Numbered from the stretch's first letter, positions 1 through 12,894 are shown. The stretch: 64,000 nt of DNA from Amyelois transitella (GCF_032362555.1 NC_083505.1:955001-1019000), one strand, 5' to 3'. Made by a program: numbers and translations. The notes: a model not told the origin generated them from the letters alone.

Positions 1-221
1 TATGTCAAATTCACGCTATTTTTGCAACAAAATTGTTGCTAGACTACCTAGTTGCTTATAATTTTCCAGCAGGCTCCATCATTTATTTGTCGTTTGAAAT
101 TCTACACGACACTTATTTTGCGTCTTTACGAGGCGACTTAAGGACACGCGGCACCAAAAATATAACCAAACAACAATATAGGTACAAACAAAAATATAAA
201 ACCGGCAATAAAAAAAGAATG

Positions 222-447
222 TGGTCGATGTTGTAAAAGGCGACTAAGGGATAGGCTTATAAATTTGAGATTCTTCTTTTAGGCGATGGGCCTAAAAGAA
301 GAGAACCTGTCACTCTTTGAATCTCAATTCTATCATCAAACCAATAAGCTGAACGTTACCTTCAGTTACAATCAGTCTTTTCAAGACTGTTGGCTCTGTC
401 TACCCCGCAAGGGGATAAGACGTCACTAGGTATATATGTATGTATGT
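222..447 (+). repeat. SINE-A, 5'-truncated
   Basis: Starts inside the element near the GTAAAAGGCGACTAAGGG motif and ends in TATGTATGT. The remainder of 1-2324 outside listed repeats shows no gene; a GATA microsatellite lies at 1309-1324. Confidence 0.8.
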
Positions 448-1479
448 TAGTAGCCTTTCCTTTAAGGATCTACCAATACATAGATTGATTCCATCCCAAC
501 CCAACTGAGCAGGTGCACAAACAAACTAAATTTCCCGTTGTACCTTCCATCTTTGATTTATACATGAGGAGAAAGTAAGATTGTCTGTTTGTTACCTCTT
601 CACATTCGACCTACTGAACATAAAGTACCTACTCTGTGTGTGCTGAACCGATTTTATTAAAACTTAGTGCAAATAATAATTCATACTGACAGACTGGGTA
701 CTGTTTTGGTAATTTCTACGGGAACAGAAAGTCGGGAATTTTAGTTAAACGCGAGCGGAGTTTCGGGCCAAAGTAAATAAAACGAATAACAAACATTAAA
801 AGCGCAAGACATTTTATTGGAACGAGGAATCTTCATTAGGTATCTTATAAACTATGTTCACAAATACAACAATGAAATCTACTAATCTAGTTAGGTACAG
901 TTATTAAGTACTAAGTTAGACTTATTGCTAACAATTGTATGTTTAAATAGGTAAAAATAAATGCTTCATGAATCAGTCAATCCTGAAATATACGTCTAGT
1001 ATTGTTTATTTAATAGTTGGTTATTTAAAAATATACATATATATTTTTTTTTTTTTTTGGAAATATCTATTTCCAAAAAAAAAATATCACGTCCTATTCA
1101 TCCAAAATACCTACTATCCTAACAGTGAGACAAGAATGCCTCAGATAAGTGTGAAGAATTTAACATAAAAACAGTATGTTTAATTCTTTCCACAAACAAA
1201 AAGTAGGTAAATCTTTTCATTTTTCGCAACTACATATTTCTAGAAATAGAAGAACGCATTGGGTTCTTTATCCAAAGTATATTTAACAAGCTTTTCAAAA
1301 CCGACTTATAGATAGATAGATAGATAAAACGCTTCATTGCACCATAAGTAAGAAACCAACATAACACAATAACTTTTGTAAAAAGAGAACCGCTTCCAAT
1401 CGATATCCTCTTTTTTCGGAGTCGGTAAAATTACTAAAACCTTCTACTAAGTGTAAAAAACACTTTCCTGAAAACTGAG

Positions 1480-1736
1480 TGCCGTGTTGTTCCCGACACC
1501 AATACAAAAAAGAATAGGACCACTCCATCTCTTTCCCATGGATGTCGTAAAAGGCGACTAAGGGATAGGCTTATAAAATTGCAATCCTTTTTTTAGGCGA
1601 TGGACTAGCAATCTGTCACTATTTGGATCTTAATACCATCATTAAGCCGAGCAGCTGAACGTGGCTATTCAGTCTTTTCGGGACAGTTGGCTCTGTCTAC
1701 CCCGTAAGGGATATAGACGTGACTATATGTATGTAT
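1480..1736 (+). repeat. SINE-A, near full length
   Basis: Begins GTGCCGTGTTGTTCCCG, and carries the central AATCT and CAGTCTTTTCG..ACTG segments and a TATG tail. Confidence 0.85.
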
Positions 1737-1997
1737 GAAAACTGAGATAATTGCGGACAAACATACATACTTACCTTTTTTTGAAGGCGGTTAAAAATTA
1801 ACACACACCGTAAGTACAAAAGCGGACTTATCACTAAAAAACTCTCTTCCAGTCATCCTTTTGGATGGAAGGAAACCAAACAGAAGAGGGCGTTGGCCAA
1901 GAGCAAAATAATTAAAAACCTAATAAGTAGTTATATTAAAAACAGAAAAAAATTGGTTTTCTTATGTAAATATAGGTTCTTTTATATAGGTATACTA

Positions 1998-2275
1998 GCT
2001 GTGCCCGCGACTTCGTCCGCGTGGAATAGTTATTTTGGACATCATTGAAGCCCTCAAGCATGAATAATTTACCCCGTTTTTTTTTTTATATTTTCCATTA
2101 TTTCTTTGTTCCTCATAGTTGCAGCGTGATGTTATATAGCCTAAAGCCTTCCTCGATAAATGGTCTATTCAACACAAAAATAATTTTTCAATTTGTACCA
2201 GTAGTTCCTGAGATAAGCGCGTTCAAACAAACAAACAAACAAACAAACTCTAAACTTTATAATATTAGTATAGAT
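1998..2275 (+). repeat. Fragment-B (LINE-tail-like)
   Basis: Runs from GCTGTGCCCGCGACTTCGTC to a CAAACAAACAAAC run and TATAATATTAGTATAGAT. It lies just beyond the gene A stop. Confidence 0.75.
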
Positions 2276-2324
2276 ATACGCTGGCAAATAAAGTATTAAC
2301 AGTAAGATACTTTAATTAAGGAAT

Positions 2325-5300
2325 TTAATTGACGTAGAGTTCAAAGCGAGCTCGGCCGATGCGGCTGTAGCGGTCGTAGTAAATGTCTCGGGTCCAGATG
2401 CGACACTCTACGCTGATCAAGACTCCGCCTGGAAGAGGAGATGGTCATAAGTGAAGTCATGATATGAGATAGGTACTTCTACATCTACGTCCTTCCTAAA
2501 TACGTAGGGAGAGGGACATCTTTCGATTTTTGAATTTTAAATTCATCGAACTTTTTTATGCACGTTCTCTTTTTAAATACTGTGCTCGCGATTTCATCCG
2601 CGTAGAATAGTTATTTTGGGCATAAAGCTAAGTTAAGCACTCGAGATGAATAAATTTCTCCGATTTTTTTCACATTCCCCATGATTTCTTCGCACCTAAT
2701 AGTTGCAACGTGATGTTATATAGCCTTAAGCCTTCCTCGATAAATGGACTATTCAACACAAAAAGAATTTTTCAATTCGAACCAATAGTTCCTGAGATTA
2801 GCGCGTTCAAACAAACAAACTCTTCAGCTTTATAACATTACTCCTTTCAAGATAAAGTTGTATTTTTTGAAGTACCGTTTGTAACTCTGTGGTCAGCCGA
2901 TAGTCCTGCCGCTGTTATCTGACATTCCCAAACCAGTTCTAAATAGGTAGACCCTGGATCCATCCCCAGGAATAAAACACCTGCTGATGTCGTGGTTACC
3001 GATAAAGCTGATACCGAACTATGAAGCACGTCAGCGGGTGCAAAGAAGAACCTACATACATACATATTATCACGACTATATCCCTTGCGGGGTAGACAGA
3101 GCCAACAGTCTTGAAAAGACTGATAGCTAGGTCACGTTCAGCTATTTGGCTATAAAAGAGAATTGAGATTCAAATAGTAACAGGTTGCTAACCCATCGCC
3201 TAAAAGGAGAATCCCAAGTTTATAAACCCTTAGTCGCCTTTCACGACACGCAAAGAAGTAACTACGTAAAAAAAAATGGTTTAAGAACAAGGTGAAAGAC
3301 TTACGCCTTGGATTCTCGAAGAAAACAGCAATCAGCGGTGGTGGCACTCTGTCGGGTTGGTTCCTCATGTAGTAGGACAGGCGGTCGGCGGTCGCCAGCC
3401 GGTCCAGCCGGAACCCCGGGGGCAGCTCGGCCGGGATGTACTGGATCGGCCCGACGTTCTCCTTGTCCGAGCTGCGTTCACCGTCGCAGGTCAACCACGC
3501 GTGGTCACCGAACTGGTGGACTGGATACTGCATCTGAGGATTAGGAATGGGTCAAGGTTCATACATACGTATGGTCACGTCTAATTCCCTTGCGGGGTAG
3601 ACAGAGCCAACAGTCTTGAAAACACTGATAGACCACGTTCAGCTGTTGGGCTTAATGATTCGTGCCGGAAACCATAAATTATCGTCGTGTGGTTCCCGGC
3701 ACCAATAAAAAAAAGAATATGACCACTACATCTTTCTCCCATGGATGTCGTAAAAGGCGACTAAGGGGTAGGCTTAAAAAATTAAGATTCTTCTTTTAGG
3801 CGATCGGCCAGCAACCTGTCACTATTTGAATCTCAATTCTATACATACATACATATGGTCACGTCTATATCCCTTGCGGGGTAGACAGAGCCAACAGTCT
3901 TGAAAAGACTGAATGGCCACGTTCAACTGTTTGGCTTAATGATAGAATTGAGATTCAAATAGTGACAGGTTGCTGGCCCATCGCCTAAAAATAAGAATCC
4001 CAAGTTTGTAAGCCTATCCATTAGTCGCCTTTTACGACATCCATGGAAAAGAGATAGAGTGGTCCTATTCTTTTTTGGTATTGGTGCCGGGAACCACACG
4101 GCACGGCATTTAAGGTTCCCGGGCACGAATAGAAAAAAGAGTATGACCACTCCATCTTTCTCCCATGGATGTCGTAAGAGGCGACTAAGGGGTAGGCTTA
4201 TAAACTTGGGATTCTTCTTATAGGCGATGGCCTAGCAACCTGTCACTATTTGAATCTCATTTCTATCTTAAAGCCAAATAGCTGAACGTGGCCCATCAGT
4301 CATTTCAAGACTGTTGGCCCTGTCTACCCCGCGGGGGATAAAGACGTGATTATATGTATGTATGTATGCCAAAAACTGTTCAGTGGTTCGCTTTTCGTAG
4401 ACTATTCCCTTTGTTCACAGCAATAGTAATAATAGTAAAGAGGTTTTCTCCGCCTACCCCTCCGGGAAAGAGGCTTGATTTTATGTATGTATGTACATAC
4501 ATACATACATATAGTCACGTCTATATCCCTTACGGGGTAGACAGAGCCAATAGTTCCGAAAAGACTGAATGGCCACGTTCAGCTGCTCGGCTTAATGATG
4601 GAATTGAGATCCAAATAGTGACAGGTTGCTAGCTCATCGCCTAAAAATATGATCGCAATTTCATAAGCCTGTATGTATGTATGTAATCGTAATAATTTCT
4701 AGAACTCACCATAGCTCTCCTTAGGTGCTCAGGCATGTCAGGCGGCAACACCATAGGTACTACCGTGGAAATGTTGTAGGGCTCCGGCACCCAGTAGTGT
4801 GTCTGTGAATATAAAGCAAGTTTAGACATAGACTGTTGGCTCTGTTCACCCCGCATGAGATGTAGACGTGATTTGACGTAAGTGTATTTGTAGAAATAGA
4901 CAGATAGATCTGATGATAATTGAGGAAAAACCTATCTATTTGATCCTTGGTCTTCTTAAAGCATTTTGAAGTTTTATGCTTTTATGAAATAATTTTTCAG
5001 TCACAACAGTAATTCTCTAATGTAATTCTGCCTTGTGGTTCCCGGCACCAATAGAAAAAGAATAGGACCACTCCATCTCTCTCCCATGGATCGTAAAAGG
5101 CGACTATGCCTACCATATAAACTTGGGATTGTTCTTTTAGGCGATGGGCTAGCAACCTGTCACTATTTGAATCTTGAACGGGCCGAGGGTCTGTTAGGGT
5201 CTTTGTCTAGTCTGAATAAAATAAAAAGAGATTTCTTCCCGTTCAAGATACGTCTTGTCGTCTCGTCGTCTTATGGTCGTCTCCCTAGTGTCGAAGTCGA

Positions 5301-8300
5301 TTGTCCTTTTTTTCACCAGTCTGACAGTCGGTTTTAGTCGTCTATATTTGTCAAGTCAAAGAGTCTCGTTTGTCCATGGAGGCTGAACGGCCGCTACAAA
5401 TCTCGATTCTAACTTAAAGCCAAATAGCTGAACGTGGCCTATCAGTCTTTACAAGACTGTTGGCTCTGTCTACCCCGCAAGGGATATAGACGTGATTATC
5501 TATACTCTATCTATCTATACTATACAGTAATTCTTATTGGCTCCCCTGCCTCCATATAGAAGGATATGAGAAGCTAGGTGGATGATCTACAACACTGGCA
5601 TGATTTATTTATTTTTTATTTATTTACGCCAAAAATACAACGATAGTAGTACACCTCTCACAGTATTTGGCAAGGAATTCTTATAAGTATAACAAAATAA
5701 AATAAAATCTTGACAGTATTAATTTCAACTAAAAGGACAAATAATAAGTATACTATGGGTAAGAAACAAAGAAGTAACTTACAGAAACAAACAAGTTGAA
5801 GTACATTCACCTTTCTCACAAAATAACAAAAAAATTCTTATAATCGTATTCCATCCATCCACATAAATATCACAATCAGGATGTTGATTTAAGAATGCGA
5901 TGATGACGTACAAACACTGGATTGGTTACTTACGTGTGTCAAACGGAGGAAGACACACGGCTTCCCCACGTGGTACCCGTAGAAATCGTCGGCTGTGCAT
6001 GGAGACCAAAATCTCATGGCTGACTCGCAGCTGTCAGACCTGAGCTGCTGGTCCCGACGGTTGTGGGTGGAACAGGGAGCCCGGGGCGGCTGGTCAGGAG
6101 TCGCCGTCTCGTAGTCTGATGGATAAGGTTGGATAAACGGTTATGTATTTGCTTGTAAGATTTTTTTTTGAAGAGAGCGGCGCATCTCTCCTCTTGTTCG
6201 GCTCGTTTAACCGGAAGGTTAATAAAGCCTTAGTAGTGGAGAAATTGTGTTTAAAGTTGTGTCTAATAAGCAATTAAAAAACAGAATAGCACAACTCCTT
6301 CTCTTTCCCATGGATGTTGTAGAAAGCGACTAAGGGATAGGCTTATAAATTTGGGATTCATTTTTTAGGTGATGGGCTAGCAACCTGTCACTATTTGAAT
6401 CTCAATTCTATCATCAAACCAAAAGCTGAACGTGGCCCATCAGTCTTTTCAAGACTGTTGGTTCTGTCTACCCCGCAAGGGATATAGACCATATTTATGT
6501 ATGTATGTAAGTCTTTTTAAGAGAGCAGCGCATCTCTTCCATGGTTCTGCTCGTTTAACTGGAAGGTTAATAAAGCCTTAGTAGTGGAGAAATAGTGTTT
6601 AAAGTTGTGTCTATAAGAAATAAAAAAAGAATAGGACCACTCCTTCTCGTGGCCTATCAGTCTTTTCAAGACTCTTAGCTCTGTCTACCCCACAAGGGAT
6701 ATAGACGTGATTATACATATATATGTATCAGCAACAACCTCGTGCTGTCAACGAGAACGAGGATAAATTTATTAAGTATTTATCAAGATATTTGTATGTG
6801 TGAACCTGACATTGCGAATTCCCTCGGGAGACGAGGCGCGAGGTTGCGAAACAGACCAAATGAAATTGCGCTCGTCGGCTCCAGCTTTGACACAGGTTAT
6901 CAAATAAATAGTTTTTGTGAGTTTATTCACCTTGTATCATTGATGCGGCCACCAATCTATTCTATCTATTCTATTCTATTCATATAATAAATCTGTAGAA
7001 GGGTCAATTCTGTACATTGAAAATATTGAAAAAATAAATAGCAGGGGGTGTTACTGGATCGATACCAAACCCAAATATGTGATTAAAAAATTTTTTGTCT
7101 GTCTGTCTGTATGTTCAGGCATCACGTGAAAACTATCGGTTCGATTTCGATGAAACTTGGTATAATTATACCTCATTATCCTGGACATAAAATGGGATAC
7201 TTCTTATCCTGGAAAAATACGTAAAAAAAATCTTAATTTTTCATTTTATGCGAACTTCTCTTACTAAACCATAGAAACATGCTAGGCGAAGCCTAGCCGT
7301 ATTTATAAGATGTCATTGTCAGAGTTACTCGAAAGGGAGAAATAAACCATTCACACGAAGACCGACATCCGCGCGGACGGACTCATGGGCGGAAGCTAGT
7401 AAAGAATAAAATTAATCTCTAGTATGTATTTATGATGTATGTATGTAATCACATAATTACCTCTAAGGAAGTCATTGATACGGGAGTACCAGATGTGCCA
7501 GCTTCCGGGGTCGCTGGGTCGGAACTCAATCAGCGGTTCTTCCCACCTGTACTCTTCTGTCCTAGGCCAGACCTCCAGCTCTGAAGAAATGAAGTTTTCC
7601 ACATTAGGCTGATTTTCTTACTCAAAATTGTGTATCGTTTGTGAAAGGTAGACTAACAAAAACAGTGCTTAGGCCTTCAGAAGTCATGCTCAGACAAGAA
7701 TGTTATTCGTGAACTTGGAAGAAATTGGGGTGGGTGGCTGAAGAATAGCAATATCCCACCAGGACGCTGTGGGATATCTTGAAATGAATCCCTGAAATGC
7801 ATTTTTGAATACAAAAAATTTAAAAATGCATTTCAGCGTCACAATGACCTTATAAATATCACATCAAACATTCATTTATCTTGCTCTGCGCCAACGCCGA
7901 TCTCCTGTTTGGTTTCCTTCCACCCAAAGGTTGACTGGAAGAGATAGCTTTAGCGTTAAGTCCGCCTTTGTACCATCTATATCTGCTTTGTGTTGTTTTG
8001 TATGTTTTACTCTTATGGTGCAATAAAGAGTTTAATCTATCTATAGCTATCATATTCAAACTGAAATATACTTACCGACATAGCGACGGGTCAGAAGCAG
8101 TCCTAACACCAGGCCCAGGATACATCCTGTAGGAATTACATATAGGGATTACTCAAGGGTTAAGGGTTAAGGTTAAAGAAGTATGTGAAGATGTAGTAAT
8201 AAGTGGAAAGTAGTCTCTGCCTTGTCTAGGTAATGTAATTTCCAAGAAGTCATAGTACATCTAGTGTTAAATAAGTTGGTTAAGTTCTTATGAGATTTTC

Positions 8301-9801
8301 GATTCGAGATTCTTTAGTTGATCACCCCGACCCTTATAAGTTTTGATTTTAGGGTAATTTTAGGTATTATATTTGGAAAATAAAATCTCGCGAGCTTATT
8401 ATTGGTCCGATTTAAAAAGTCAGCTTTTTGTAATGAGATTGTTAGCGAACTTTTACGGAGTACAAAGTCGCGGGAAATAGCTAGTTAAACATAAAACAAA
8501 TGTTTTATTTTCCGAGCCGTGTGGTTCCCAATAGAAAAAGAAGGCCGTGTGGTGCCGTCAGAGCAGAATAGCACCACCCGATATCTTCCCGCGGGTATCG
8601 TAAGAGGAGATTAAGTGGAAGGTGGGCATCAGCGCCTCTTACGCTGATATGACAACATAGTCCAGAATCAATAGACCCTGCGGTCACCAACCCGCCTCCC
8701 CAGCGTGGTGATTATGGGTAAAATCCCCCCTTTTCTGGAGAACCGGTGTAAGTCCAGCATTGGACTTTAATGAGCTGTTATGTTAAGGTAAGGTCTACCC
8801 CGCAAGGGATGTAGACGTGACTATATGTATGTTTGCCTTAGTTTTTTTTTAATAACGGTAAAATAAATTTAATGCCTAAGGTGCAGCAAATGTAGCCGCC
8901 TATAAGTCTGGATAGCGTTGTAAGCAACTTTTACGACTTCCTGTAAGTACCCATTGAGTCTGCGCAGACTTCTACGTTCATTACTAGGTCACTGCTCCGG
9001 GATACTATTATTACGTCATTAAACTAATAACATTATATAAGTAGAATTAACGTAAACAAAACATATAATCACGTCTATATCCCTTGCGGGGTAGACAGAG
9101 CCAACAGTGATCAAAAGACTGAAAAGCCACGTTTAGCTGTTTGGCTTAATAATCGAATTGAGATTCAAATAGTGGCAGGTTGCTAGCCCATCGCCTAAAA
9201 GAAGAATCTCAAGTTTATAAGCCTTTCCCTAACTCGCCTTTTACGACAATTAATATAAGTGAAGGTGAAAGTTGAAGAACAAGAGAGTGATTGATATGAA
9301 TTAAAGCGAAAGTAGTATACTGAGGTGGGAAATAGTCTGTCTACCCCTCCGGGATAAAAGACGCAACATTACTAATAATAAACGACGACCGTACGACCAA
9401 GACGAACGTATCTTGATCAAATTATGAACGTCTTGGCAAAGGGTCAGCTCAAGAGTACCCGAAACCGCCGAGCTTGCATGAAGAGAGTTATGAATGCGGA
9501 TGAAGCGAGGGAAGTGTGCAGAGATGTGTGAGATCGTGGCATGTGGAAAGATGTAGTCTCTGCCTACCCCTCCAGGAAAAAGGCGTGATTTTATCTATGT
9601 ATTTATAATAACATACATACTTTTGGTCACGTCTATATCCCTTGCGAGGTAGACAGAGTTGACAGTCTTAAAAAGACTTATAGGCCACGTTCAGCTGCTT
9701 GGCTTAATGATAGAATTGAGGCTTAAAAAAAACTTACCAATAACCAGTAGAATCACTACCACAATCCCAATGATCTTTACCGTTCTCTTCTCTAAACCCA
9801 T
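2325..9801 (-). CDS. Gene A: divergent Na+/K+-ATPase beta-subunit-like protein, minimal cytoplasmic tail
   Basis: Seven exons (minus strand): 9738-9801, 8076-8126, 7461-7580, 5934-6115, 4710-4802, 3305-3533, 2325-2428; phases 1,1,1,0,0,1; 280 aa. All donors are GTAAG/GTAAT/GTGAG and acceptors CAG. The protein is a type II single-pass membrane protein. Only about seven residues (MGLEKRT) precede the membrane span (about 8-34), and the usual tail with FLGRT-SSW is missing. The ectodomain keeps the beta-family frame: six cysteines at C93/C108, C118/C132 and C186/C255, the KPCVFLRL block, WVPEPYN with an N-glycosylation sequon at N149, and a final GVLISVEC motif. The stalk after the membrane is about 25 residues shorter than in gene B. 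Known for the family: partner of the pump alpha subunit. Inferred: a specialised or non-pump beta-like protein. The start was chosen because the ATG (ATCATGG) is in frame with the membrane exon; an alternative upstream exon cannot be excluded. Confidence 0.85.
2578..2845 (+). repeat. Fragment-B inside gene A intron 6
   Basis: Second copy of the unit at 1998-2275. The two copies flank the last exon of gene A as direct repeats about 580 bp apart. Confidence 0.75.
3058..3250 (-). repeat. SINE-A, 5'-truncated, gene A intron 6
   Basis: Reverse orientation; its 5' end stops about 55 bp from the exon 6 donor at 3305. Confidence 0.8.
3562..4368. repeat. Nest of four alternating SINE-A copies
   Basis: Pieces at 3562-3660 (-), 3691-3842 (+), 3843-4110 (-) and 4120-4368 (+) lie head to tail and tail to tail in gene A intron 5. 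They create long imperfect inverted repeats. Confidence 0.8.
4484..4680 (-). repeat. SINE-A truncated, bounded by TATG runs on both sides
   Basis: Between ATGTATGTATGTACATACATACAT and a second TGTATGTATGTA run that lies about 25 bp from the gene A exon 5 donor. Confidence 0.7.
5033..5500 (+). repeat. SINE-A split by a ~220-bp insert
   Basis: The 5' half (5033-5175) and 3' half (about 5397-5500) are separated by unrelated sequence (5176-5396) rich in TCGTC. Confidence 0.7.
6282..6728 (+). repeat. Two SINE-A copies, second internally deleted
   Basis: 6282-6510 is nearly complete. 6627-6728 jumps from the 5' GAATAGGACCACTCC to the 3' GGCCTATCAGTC. A short AGAGCGGCGCATCTCT-type repeat flanks them (6172-6240 and 6519-6600). 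Confidence 0.7.
7039..7402 (+). repeat. LINE 3'-end-like repeat
   Basis: Contains GGTTCGATTTCGATGAAACT and ends GCGGACGGACTCATGGGCGG, a common form of insect non-LTR 3' fragment. It stops just short of gene A exon 3. Confidence 0.55.
8516..8840. repeat. Composite of SINE-A-related pieces and a second short repeat
   Basis: Holds GTGTGGTTCC and GTGTGGTGCCGTCAGAGCAG starts, a GGTGTAAGTCCAGC segment, and a SINE-A 3' end (GTCTACCCCGCAAGGG to TATG). Confidence 0.5.
9060..9247 (-). repeat. SINE-A, 5'-truncated
   Basis: In gene A intron 1; ends at the GCCTTTTACGAC motif. Confidence 0.75.
9400..9602 (+). repeat. LINE 3' end with readable C-terminal ORF (partner of SINE-A)
   Basis: Frame reads TYLDQIMNVLAKGQ, then [20 protein letters not shown], then a short duplication; the closing SAYPS and a TATG-type tail are present. 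This resembles the end of a reverse-transcriptase-type ORF. Copies also occur at 10785-10910, 11580-11655, 15145-15240, 20560-20703, 23928-24068 (-), 34985-35135 (-), 36462-36565 (-) and 40395-40715. Confidence 0.7.
9612..9727 (-). repeat. SINE-A 3' half
   Basis: Ends about 10 bp before the gene A exon 1 donor region (9738). Confidence 0.7.
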
Positions 9802-10098
9802 GATTAAGTTCTACCAGAATCTAGTTGTATCAGAATCCAATTTTACCAGAATTATGTCAAAATAATCAAGTTAATGTTGCTCTAGTGACTATTTTAATTT
9901 GTTGTGACCACGAAATCAGTGTGGGGTTCCGAAGACGAGACGTCCTCCGAGCACGACACGGGATACTGAATGACGCAGGAGCCCGCGGGATTTACGGGAG
10001 CCGAAGTTGGACGATGTACATTGCTGGCTAAATTTTTTTACCAAGTTAAATTTCATTATTACAGTTACTTATTGAATAATGGAGCTTTAATTTACGAA

Positions 10099-10352
10099 CT
10101 GTGTGGTTCCCGGCACCAATAAAAATAGAACAGGACCACTCCATCTCGTTTCCATGGATGTCGTATAAGGCGACTAAGGGATAGGCTTACAAAATTAGGA
10201 TTCTTTTTAAGGCGATGGGCTAGCAACCTGTCGCTATTTGAATCTCAATTCTATCATTAAGCCAAACAGCTGAACGTGGCCTATCAGTCTTTTCAAGACT
10301 GTTGGCTCTGTCTACCCCGCAAGGGACATAGACGTGACCATATGTATGTATC
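10099..10352 (+). repeat. SINE-A, near full length, upstream of gene A
   Basis: Full element from CTGTGTGGTTCCCGGCACC to the TATG tail, about 300 bp upstream of the gene A start. 9802-16060 otherwise contains repeats and no recognisable gene. Confidence 0.85.
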
Positions 10353-10784
10353 TATAAAAATAAATCATTCTCTGAAAAATGAACAATAATATAACATTTC
10401 ATTATAAAGAACCGTCAATGTACGTAACACAACACACTGCAGCGTTGCGGAGACGGCGACGCCGCGGCCGGCGCCTCCTCGCGACAGTGTGTCGCCCACA
10501 GAGCAAAGCGTTCGCTTGTCTTGCTCTGTGTTGGCGCCAATCTGTACAGGGGACTGATGGACTTGACAACCCGTTTATGTGAACGAAAGCCTTGCAAGAC
10601 AGGGTTTATATGTGGCTGACTGTACTGTAACTAGCTGCGATAGTGGGTTTCCTTGCTGGAACAATAATTATTTTTTTCATATTGTGCTACCTAGTGTACT
10701 GTAAATGGTAGGTATATTAAGAGTTGGATGCTTAAAGTTTGAAAGTGTCATAAAATCAATGATTTTCTAAAGATAGGTCAGGTC

Positions 10785-11200
10785 AAGTGAACCCCAAACC
10801 GTCGAGCTTGCATGAAGAGTTTAAACACGTGGATGAAGTAAAAAGAAGTTCGCTGGTATCGTGCCAAGTGGAAAGGTAGTCTCTGGCTACCCCTCCGAGA
10901 ATTGATTGTCTATTGTCTTAATAAAGCGTAGTGACAGAACATGACTAGTACCGTGTGGTTTCCTGCATAAATAGAAAGAGAATAGGTAGGTACCACTCCA
11001 TCTCTTTCTATGGATACCGTAAAAGGCGACTAAAGGATAGGCTTACAAGCTTGGGATTCTTCTCTCTGGGCTGGTAACCTGTCACTATTTGAATCTCAAT
11101 TTTATCATTATGGCAGGCATCCTGATACGAGTATGCCACATTCAGGCTACTGTCTACCCCGCAATGGATGTTGATGTGATTATATGTACATAGGTATTTG
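10785..11200 (+). repeat. LINE 3' end followed by diverged SINE-A
   Basis: LINE piece 10785-10910 (GAGCTTGCATGAAGAG...CTACCCCTCCG). SINE-A 10950-11200 with an altered 3' part. Confidence 0.65.
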
Positions 11201-12329
11201 TGACAGGACATTTGAAAGTATTTTTTTATTAAAAGTACTTAATAAAGATTAAGTATTTTTATTAAAAAAAGTACTCTCCAATCTGTCTAATCAAATCAAT
11301 GCAAATTTTATTAGACGGACAGACATTCCCCTTTTTGCTATATACAATCCGTAATGGCGTTGGAGGGGGATGTCTGTAATAAACATAGTGACGTACAGAC
11401 ATATATGTGTATGTATATAGTTCAGGGGTTGTTGACATTACCCCCCGGGAGAGATTTGCGAAACAGCGACTAAGGGTGGTGGTGATAAAGTTTAGTGTAA
11501 TTCTGTTATTTGGAACATGATATTAGCTATCTAACGGACAACAAAACAAGATTGATTAATGCCAGAGTATTTGATTCAAATGTGAGTTAGTATGGAAAGA
11601 GGTAGTCTCTGCCTACCCCTCCGGGAAAGAGGCGTGATTTTATGTATGTATGAGTTAGTTTCCCTTGCAATGTCATGCGGGAGACGCTTCGTGTAAACCC
11701 CTGACTTACGCAATCCAGGGTTCTTGGTCAAAGGCATGAATGGCATGGACTCCTTCTCCAGAGTGGTGAGGATGCAACCATTACTAAAAGACGAAGTCTT
11801 GACTTAGTTTTGACAGCGGCTTCGGATGGAGGGATTATTAGCCTGACCCGAAATCCTAGTCCAGTCGTGGGTAGATAGTATCTATGCTGCAGGCTAGATG
11901 TATGCTGAACAGGATGAGGAGGAGGATTATTATAAAAATCTCATATAAATAAATTAATCTGAACAATGTATTCTCTCGTCCACATTTTATTTTAAGTTAT
12001 AGGATATTTGTGAAGTTGACGTTGTTGAAGAAAATGCTGCAGTGCACTTTGTTACCGCTTCTTCTGCATTGACGGTTTGGAAGCGGCAGTAAACTTAGTT
12101 TGAAGTAATTTATTTGACGTCAACCAATGTTGTGAAACCAAAAGATTTGACAATTATTAAGCGATATGATAGTATCCTATAATAATTATTAAAAATTTTG
12201 AATTTGATGCAGAAGATAGCGTTTTGTAAGTTCTCTGTTAAAAAAAGTTTCAGTAACTACTGCTTAAAAATTTATACCCTGTCATAATAGGTATACAATA
12301 TGCATATTTAACACAATTTACAGGTTACT

Positions 12330-12600
12330 TTGCAGGTAAACCTAACCCGTATTGAATCGATCATGGCTACAAATGCAGTTTCCTGAACGTGCAAGTTCCC
12401 TCACGATATTTTCCATCACCTTAAGAGCATCGGTTAGTATTCAAACTTACGTACATAACTTTCGAAAATAATCATTGGTATAATACATGGCCGAGTTAGG
12501 ATTCGAACCTGTGCATTTCTGCGCATCACCTTACCGTTTCGACCACGGACGCTCTTTCAAAACCAAGTCAAAGCATTTCAGGGTGAATCGCACGACATTT
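12330..12600 (+). repeat. Interspersed repeat with tRNA-like box
   Basis: Holds AACCTAACCCGTATTG, TTCCTCACGATATTTTCC-like and GGATTCGAACCTGTGC segments. Related pieces lie at 24840-25010, 49630-49760, 50060-50220, 60600-60780 and 61300-61520. Confidence 0.55.
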
Positions 12601-12894
12601 TGGCGGGAGCCGCACATAATTCGCAACCCCAGGCGACAGGCAGGCGCCAGTCCACCCCGTCGATACGGTGACCTACTTACTTACCGCTTTGTTTGGGATA
12701 AAGTTGCAATAGGGCAATGCACTCGTTTTATGAACCTTACTTTGTTTGTAACTATCATTTAGGGAAGTGGTTTTGCAATGGTAACTTATGGAATAGCAAA
12801 TGTATGAAAATATAAAACTAACCCGGCCTACACTATGTATAAGCTGACACAAATTGGGTTATGTAAAAATAAATGATTAATTTGTTATTATTTA

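Noticed and set aside
12487-12762. 91-aa plus-strand frame
   Set aside because: Starts inside an interspersed repeat with a tRNA-like box and has no splice or family support.
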